This document shows positions 59,541 through 64,000 of a stretch of DNA of 64,000 nt, one piece after another. Positions within the stretch are counted from its first letter, which is position 1. Every line of letters starts with the position of its first letter. Where the stretch lies: positions 124,001-188,000 of the forward strand of contig NZ_BMSA01000009.1 in NCBI RefSeq assembly GCF_014648915.1. Reading direction: 5' to 3'. The notes beneath the pieces are model-generated. The model was not told the origin of the DNA. It did not search any database and was given only the letters and a program-made list of their open reading frames with translations. A program made the position numbers and the translations under genes. This stretch comes from Streptomyces phaeofaciens. GTDB taxonomy: Bacteria > Actinomycetota > Actinomycetes > Streptomycetales > Streptomycetaceae.

Positions 59541-60503
59541 ATGCAGGTGAAGGCAGCCGAGCCGCCTGCGGCCGCGCGTCCGGGCCGGCTGCGGCACCGG
59601 GTCCGCCCGCAGCGCGCCGCCCCGCCCCGCCGGTGGTCCCGCAAGGTCCAGGGCCTCGGCTACGCCGCCCCCACGGCCGTCTTCGTCACCGTCCTCTTCC
59701 TGTGGCCGCTGCTGCTCGTCGGCCGGATGTCGCTCAGCGACTGGCCGCTGCTCGCCGGAGACCAGGGCGGAAACGCCCCCGAGAACTACACCGACGCCGT
59801 CGACGGCACCCTCTTCTGGCCCGCCGTCCGCTTCACCCTCCTCTACACCGCGATCGTCACGGTCGCCCTCCTCGGCCTGGCGCTGCTGCTCGCCCTGCTC
59901 GTCCAGGAGTCGCGCCCCGGAGCCGGCTTCTTCCGCACGGTCTACTTCCTGCCCGGAGCCCTGGGCCTGGCCTCCGCCTCCCTGCTCTTCTGGGGCCTCT
60001 ACAGCCCCACCACCGGCCCGCTCGGCCGTACCCCGGCAAGGCTCGGCCTGGCCGACGAACCGGTGTCCTTCCTCGGCACCCCGACCTCCGCCCTGCTCTC
60101 GACGGTCTTCCTGGTCGTCTGGAAGTTCGCCGGCTTCTACATGCTCATCCTCCTCGTGGGCCTCCAGCGCATCCCCCACGAGGTGTACGAGGCGGCCCGG
60201 ACGGACGGCGCGAGCCGCGCCCAGATCTTCCGCCGGATCACCCTGCCACTGCTGCGGCCCTCGCTCGCCCTCTCCCTGCTGCTCTGCGTGACCGGCTCAC
60301 TGCTCGCCTTCGACCAGTTCTTCGTCCTCACCAAGGGCGGACCCGACAACAGCACCGTCACCGTCGTGCAGCTGATCTACCGCGAGGCGTTCCAGCGGCT
60401 GGACCTCGGCACCGCCGCCGCCCTGTCGATCCTCGTACTGGGCGCGCTGCTCCTGCTCAACGTCCTCCAGTTCCGCGGCCTGCGCCGCGCCGACGAGTCA
60501 TGA
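59541..60503 (+). CDS. ABC sugar importer permease 1 (MalF-like)
   Basis: 320 residues, with six membrane helices (first at about 42-62, AAPTAVFVTVLFLWPLLLVG). The EAA loop with the consensus EAA...G occurs at VYEAARTDGASRAQIFRRIT (about 228-247). It pairs with permease 2 and an ATPase supplied from elsewhere, since no ATPase is encoded here (the shared MsiK type is usual in Streptomyces). GAGGAG lies 4 nt before the ATG. The stop overlaps permease 2 by 4 nt. Confidence 0.95.
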   Translation: MQVKAAEPPAAARPGRLRHRVRPQRAAPPRRWSRKVQGLGYAAPTAVFVTVLFLWPLLLVGRMSLSDWPLLAGDQGGNAPENYTDAVDGTLFWPAVRFTLLYTAIVTVALLGLALLLALLVQESRPGAGFFRTVYFLPGALGLASASLLFWGLYSPTTGPLGRTPARLGLADEPVSFLGTPTSALLSTVFLVVWKFAGFYMLILLVGLQRIPHEVYEAARTDGASRAQIFRRITLPLLRPSLALSLLLCVTGSLLAFDQFFVLTKGGPDNSTVTVVQLIYREAFQRLDLGTAAALSILVLGALLLLNVLQFRGLRRADES

Positions 60504-61354
60504 CCCGCACCCCACCGCGAAGGGACACCACGGTGCTCACCCGCGCCCTCGGCCGGACGCCCCACTACGTCGCCGCCGGCGGACTGGCCGTCATCTTCCT
60601 GTTCCCGCTGGTGTGGAACGCCTGGGCCTCGGTCAGCGCGCAGCCCGGCACCGCCCAGGAAACCGGCTACGGCCTCGGCAACTACCGCACCCTCCTCGAC
60701 TACGACGCCGGCCTGTGGCGCTACCTCCTGAACAGCACCCTCGTCTCGGCGCTCACCGTCGCGCTCACCCTCGCGGTGTCCCTGCTCGGCGGCTACGCCT
60801 TCGCCCGCTTCGAGTTCCCCGGCAAGAACCTGCTGTTCCTGCTGACCCTGGCCATCCTCATGGTGCCGTACGCCACCCTCCTCATCCCGCTCTACGTGCT
60901 GCTCGGCCGGCTCCACCTCCAGAACTCGCTGATCGGACTGAGCCTCGTCCTGGCCATGTTCCAACTGCCGTTCGCCACCTTCATGATGCGGATCTCCTTC
61001 GAGGCCGTACCCCGCGAACTGGAGGAGTCGGCGCTCGTCGACGGCTGCGGCACCGCGGGCGCGCTGCGCCGGATCCTCCTTCCCGCGGTCCGGCCCGGCC
61101 TGATCACGGTCGGCCTGTTCGCCTTCCTCGCCGCATGGAACGACTTCATCGCCCCGCTGATCCTCATCTCCGACAGCGCGAAGGCGCCCCTGCCGCTGGC
61201 CGTCGCCAACCTGCGGCAGCAGAGCATGGGAGCCGTCGACTACGGGGCCACCGAGGCGGGCGTGGTGGTTCTCGCCGTGCCCTGCCTGCTCCTCTTCCTG
61301 CTCCTCCAGCGGCACTACGTACGGGGCTTCATGTCGGGCGCGCTCAAGGGCTGA
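60500..61354 (+). CDS. ABC sugar importer permease 2 (MalG-like)
   Basis: 284 residues, six membrane helices (first at about 22-40, YVAAGGLAVIFLFPLVWNAW). The EAA loop is LEESALVDGCGTAGALRRIL (about 176-195). It ends with the MalG-type AVPCLLLFLLLQRHYVRGFM. ATGA overlap with permease 1. It forms the membrane channel with permease 1, using an ATPase that is not encoded in the window. Confidence 0.95.
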   Translation: MTRTPPRRDTTVLTRALGRTPHYVAAGGLAVIFLFPLVWNAWASVSAQPGTAQETGYGLGNYRTLLDYDAGLWRYLLNSTLVSALTVALTLAVSLLGGYAFARFEFPGKNLLFLLTLAILMVPYATLLIPLYVLLGRLHLQNSLIGLSLVLAMFQLPFATFMMRISFEAVPRELEESALVDGCGTAGALRRILLPAVRPGLITVGLFAFLAAWNDFIAPLILISDSAKAPLPLAVANLRQQSMGAVDYGATEAGVVVLAVPCLLLFLLLQRHYVRGFMSGALKG

Positions 61355-61414
61355 GCCACCCCGGGCCCCGGACCTCCACGGACAACCGAAGGGACGTACC
61401 GAAGGCATGAACCG

Positions 61415-63394
61415 GTGACAGGGAACACGGCGCGCTCGACCGTCCTGCCGGTGGCGCCGAGCCGGGGCCGGCTGCGGCCGCTCGGCCTCGACGAGGTCAG
61501 GATCACCGGAGGCTTCTGGGCCCGGCGCCGACAGGTCAACGCGACCGCCACACTCGACCACTGCCGTGACTGGATGGAACGCGCCGGCTGGACCGGCAAC
61601 TTCCGCGCCGCCGCCGAGGGCCGCCTCGGGCGGGACCGGCGCGGCCGGGAGTTCGCCGACTCCGAGCTGTACAAGCTCCTCGAAGCCATGGCCTGGCAGG
61701 CAGGCAGCGGCGACACCGCGCACGACGCGGACCTCGCCGCGCTCACCGAGACCGTCGCCGCCGCCCAGGAACCCGACGGCTATCTGAACACTGCCTTCGG
61801 CCGCCCGGGCCAGCAGCCCCGCTACACCGACCTCGCCTGGGGCCACGAGCTCTACTGCCACGGCCATCTGATCCAGGCGGGCGTGGCCCAGGCCCGCGCC
61901 CGCGGCGAGGGCGAGCTGACGAAGGTCGCCCGACGGGCCGCCGACCACGTGTGCGCCACCTTCGGACCGGACGGCGACCAAGGCGTCTGCGGACACCCCG
62001 AGATCGAGACCGCCCTCGTCGAACTGGCCCGGCTGACAGGGGAGGGGCGCTACCTCGACCAGGCCGCGCTGTTCGTCGAACGCCGAGGCCACGGCACCCT
62101 CCCCGAAGGCGAGTTCGGCCGCGCCTACCACCAGGACGACCTGCCCGTCCGTCGGGCCGGTGTGCTGCGCGGCCACGCCGTCCGTGCCCTCTACCTCGCG
62201 GCCGGCGCCGTCGACGTGGCCGTGGAGAGCGGCGACGACGACCTCCTCGCCGCCGTCGTACGGCAGTGGGAGGCCGCTGTCGCCCGCCGCACCCATCTCA
62301 CCGGCGGCATGGGTTCCCACCACCGCGACGAGTCCTTCGGCGACGACTTCGTGCTGCCGCCCGACCGCGCCTACTCGGAGACCTGCGCGGGCGTCGCCTC
62401 CGTCCAGCTCGCCTGGCGGCTGCTGCTGGCCACCGGCGAGGCCCGGTTCGCCGACCTGGCGGAGCGGACCCTGTTCAACGTGGTCGCCACCTCCCCGTCC
62501 GAGGACGGCCGGTCCTTCTTCTACGCCAACACCCTGCACCGGCGGCGGCGCGGCACCGTGCCGGCGGCGGACGCCGTGACCCTGCGCGCCGAATCCGGCC
62601 TGCGCGCCCCGTGGTTCGCGGTGTCCTGCTGCCCCACCAACGTGGCCCGCACCCTCGCCCAGCTGCCCGCCCACCTCGCCACCGCCGACGACCACGGCAT
62701 CCAGCTGCACCAGTACGCCGACGCGGAGATCACCACCACCCTCGCGGACGGCCACCCCGTCGCGCTACGGGTCCGTACCGACTGTCCGTACGGCGGCGAG
62801 GTGGCCGTGCGCGTCGAGCGGGCAGTCCCGGGCCGGCCGTGGACCCTGTCGCTGCGGGTCCCCGCGTGGACGGCCGGCGCCACCGCCTGGCTGATCGGCC
62901 CGGACGGCGCCCGCCGCCCCGTCGGCCCCGGCACGGCCCAGGTCACCCGGGCCTTCCGGCCCGGCGACGAGATCCGCCTCGAACTGCCCGTCGCCCCGCG
63001 CTGGACCGTGCCCGACCCCCGCGTCGACGCGGTACGCGGCACGCTGGCCGTCCAGCGCGGACCGCTGGTGTACTGCGCGGAGTCCGTGGACCTCCCGGAC
63101 GGCCACGACGTCGACACGATCCGGGTGGACCCGTCCGCCCCGCCGCAGGACGGGCCCGACGGCACCGTCGTGGTCGCGGGCGAGGCCACCGCCTACGGCG
63201 ACCGGCCCGACGCGCCCTGGCCGTACCACCCGCTCGACACCCCCGCCGGTCCGCCGGCCGCCGAGCGCCGGGGGATCGTCCTGGTCCCGTACCACTCCTG
63301 GGCGAACCGCGGACCCTCGACGATGCGGGTGTGGCTCCCGGCGGAGCGACCGGCGAGCCACCCGCTCCGATTGGGTGCCGAGGGCGACGTATGA
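61415..63394 (+). CDS. GH127 beta-L-arabinofuranosidase, intracellular
   Basis: 659 residues with no signal peptide. GH127 motifs include VRITGGFWARRRQVNATATL, FADSELYKLLEAM, GHELYCHGHLIQAG, YSETCAGVAS (Glu322, Cys324) and VSCCPTNVARTLAQLP (Cys405, Cys406). In GH127 the Glu and three Cys bind zinc, and the first Cys of the CC pair is the nucleophile. It hydrolyses beta-L-arabinofuranosides, probably from oligosaccharides brought in by the adjacent importer. GTG start with GAAGG about 10 nt upstream. Last gene of the importer operon, followed by paired hairpins. Confidence 0.95.
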   Translation: MTGNTARSTVLPVAPSRGRLRPLGLDEVRITGGFWARRRQVNATATLDHCRDWMERAGWTGNFRAAAEGRLGRDRRGREFADSELYKLLEAMAWQAGSGDTAHDADLAALTETVAAAQEPDGYLNTAFGRPGQQPRYTDLAWGHELYCHGHLIQAGVAQARARGEGELTKVARRAADHVCATFGPDGDQGVCGHPEIETALVELARLTGEGRYLDQAALFVERRGHGTLPEGEFGRAYHQDDLPVRRAGVLRGHAVRALYLAAGAVDVAVESGDDDLLAAVVRQWEAAVARRTHLTGGMGSHHRDESFGDDFVLPPDRAYSETCAGVASVQLAWRLLLATGEARFADLAERTLFNVVATSPSEDGRSFFYANTLHRRRRGTVPAADAVTLRAESGLRAPWFAVSCCPTNVARTLAQLPAHLATADDHGIQLHQYADAEITTTLADGHPVALRVRTDCPYGGEVAVRVERAVPGRPWTLSLRVPAWTAGATAWLIGPDGARRPVGPGTAQVTRAFRPGDEIRLELPVAPRWTVPDPRVDAVRGTLAVQRGPLVYCAESVDLPDGHDVDTIRVDPSAPPQDGPDGTVVVAGEATAYGDRPDAPWPYHPLDTPAGPPAAERRGIVLVPYHSWANRGPSTMRVWLPAERPASHPLRLGAEGDV

Positions 63395-63401
63395 GGCGCG
63401 C

Positions 63402-63456
63402 CCCCTTGGACGAGGGGCCGCGACGTACGACGCGGCGCCCCCTTGGACAAGGGGGC
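63402..63456. terminator. Tandem hairpins, probable bidirectional terminator
   Basis: Two copies of a CCCCTTGGAC..GGGG motif lie in tandem: CCCCTTGGACGAGGGG (63402-63417) and GCCCCCTTGGACAAGGGGGC (63437-63456). The second has an 8-bp perfect stem and a GGAC tetraloop. They lie between the GH127 (+) gene and a convergent permease (-). Duplicate structure suggests a dual terminator. Confidence 0.7.
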
Positions 63457-63505
63457 GGCCGAAGCGGTGAACACGCCGGGACGGTGGACGGCCGTGACCG
63501 TGCCG

Positions 63506-64000
63506 CTACTCCTGCTTCTCGCCCGACGCGAACCGCGAGATGATCAGCGCGACGATGATGATCGCGCCGTTCAGGAACTGGTTCCACAACGGCGGCACAC
63601 CCGCCAGCGTCATCACATTGACGACCAGCTGGAGCGTCAGCACACCGGTCAGCGCGCCGAACACGGACCCCTTGCCGCCGTTGAGGCTGACGCCGCCGAT
63701 GACGGTCGCCGCGAACACCTGGAAGATCCAGCCGCTGCCCTGGGTCGCAGAGATCGAGCCGTAGTGACCGCTGTACAGGATCCCGGCGAACGCGGCCAGC
63801 AGGCTGCCGAGGATCAGCACCACCCACACGATCCGGTCGACCCGGATGCCCGCGGTACGGGCCGCCTCCGCGTTGCCGCCGATCGCGTACAGCGCCCGGC
63901 CGTGCCGCAGCCAGGCCAGGGCCGCGCTGCCCAGCGCGAACAGCACCACGCAGATCCAGATCGCCGCGGGCGCCCCCCACCACGACGCCTTGCCCAAGTA
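63506..64000 (-). CDS. ABC transporter permease (RbsC/AraH family), partial
   Basis: The 3' end of the gene: 165 codons visible, continuing past the right edge, so its true start is not in the window. Membrane helices and the AraH/RbsC pattern are clear: ALYAIGGNAEAARTAGIRVD, FAGILYSGHYGSISATQGSG, FAATVIGGVSLNGGKGSVFG and NQFLNGAIIIVALIISRF. These permeases import pentoses such as ribose, xylose or arabinose. It converges with the GH127 gene. It probably imports an arabinose-like sugar, given its neighbours; that is an inference. Confidence 0.93.
   Translation of the reverse strand, partial: YLGKASWWGAPAAIWICVVLFALGSAALAWLRHGRALYAIGGNAEAARTAGIRVDRIVWVVLILGSLLAAFAGILYSGHYGSISATQGSGWIFQVFAATVIGGVSLNGGKGSVFGALTGVLTLQLVVNVMTLAGVPPLWNQFLNGAIIIVALIISRFASGEKQE

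Overview
The window reads as a chromosomal segment of a Streptomyces-type actinomycete. GC content is very high throughout, third codon positions are almost all G/C, GTG starts are common, several genes have a -10-like box 6-9 nt before the start codon (leaderless expression), and the families present (DUF6400, DUF6643, DUF6893, DUF5947, TerD, SpoIIE phosphatases, LacI/ABC/glycosidase loci) are typical of that genus. No rRNA, tRNA, CRISPR array, transposase or integrase was seen. All products are recognised by reading the sequence, not by database search.

Regions. (1) 1-5.4 kb: a DUF1272 mini-protein, a DUF4865 gene with its TetR regulator and an operator palindrome, then a SHOCT protein / ABC ATPase / FtsX-type permease operon. 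(2) 5.4-18.4 kb: an anti-sigma-like kinase, a Cds1-like cysteine desulfhydrase/synthase behind a perfect palindrome, SRPBCC and DeoR genes, a large membrane alpha/beta hydrolase, a beta-helix plus AAA+ ATPase fusion, MOSC, DUF6643 and a TerD-TerA-like fusion. (3) 18.4-29.9 kb: HpnB-like glycosyltransferase, racemase, PH-like membrane protein, O-antigen-ligase-like protein, Lnt, Nudix hydrolase, PAS/GAF/SpoIIE phosphatase, FAD oxidoreductase, and two small overlapping genes behind an iron-box-like site.

(4) 30-45 kb: a complete high-affinity (group 1h, actinobacterial type) [NiFe] hydrogenase island. Order: HypX-like CO-ligand synthase, small and large subunits, a NifU-like protein, three poorly characterised proteins (DUF5947, DUF6084-like and a 472-residue unknown), a maturation protease, a 33-residue membrane peptide, then hypA-hypB-hypF-hypC-hypD-hypE. 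Most junctions overlap by 4 nt or so, implying translational coupling. Together these genes would build, mature and electrically connect an enzyme that scavenges trace H2 in air.

(5) 45-52 kb: DUF6215, an AraC regulator, then a leftward set of Zn-type macrodomain, NmrA-like SDR and class-M-type sirtuin (SirTM). This looks like a reversible protein ADP-ribosylation system, but without the lipoate carrier genes that usually accompany it. A divergent IclR regulator and a SpoIIE phosphatase follow.

(6) 52-63.4 kb: a LacI-controlled plant-cell-wall arabinoside locus. Two secreted enzymes (GH43 with a ricin-type domain, and a large alpha/alpha-barrel hydrolase with two discoidin-like domains) are encoded leftward. 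A sugar ABC importer and an intracellular GH127 beta-L-arabinofuranosidase are encoded rightward. The two promoters share the same layout, with a GAAA..TTTTC LacI-like operator just after the -10 box. The right edge cuts a ribose/arabinose-type ABC permease.
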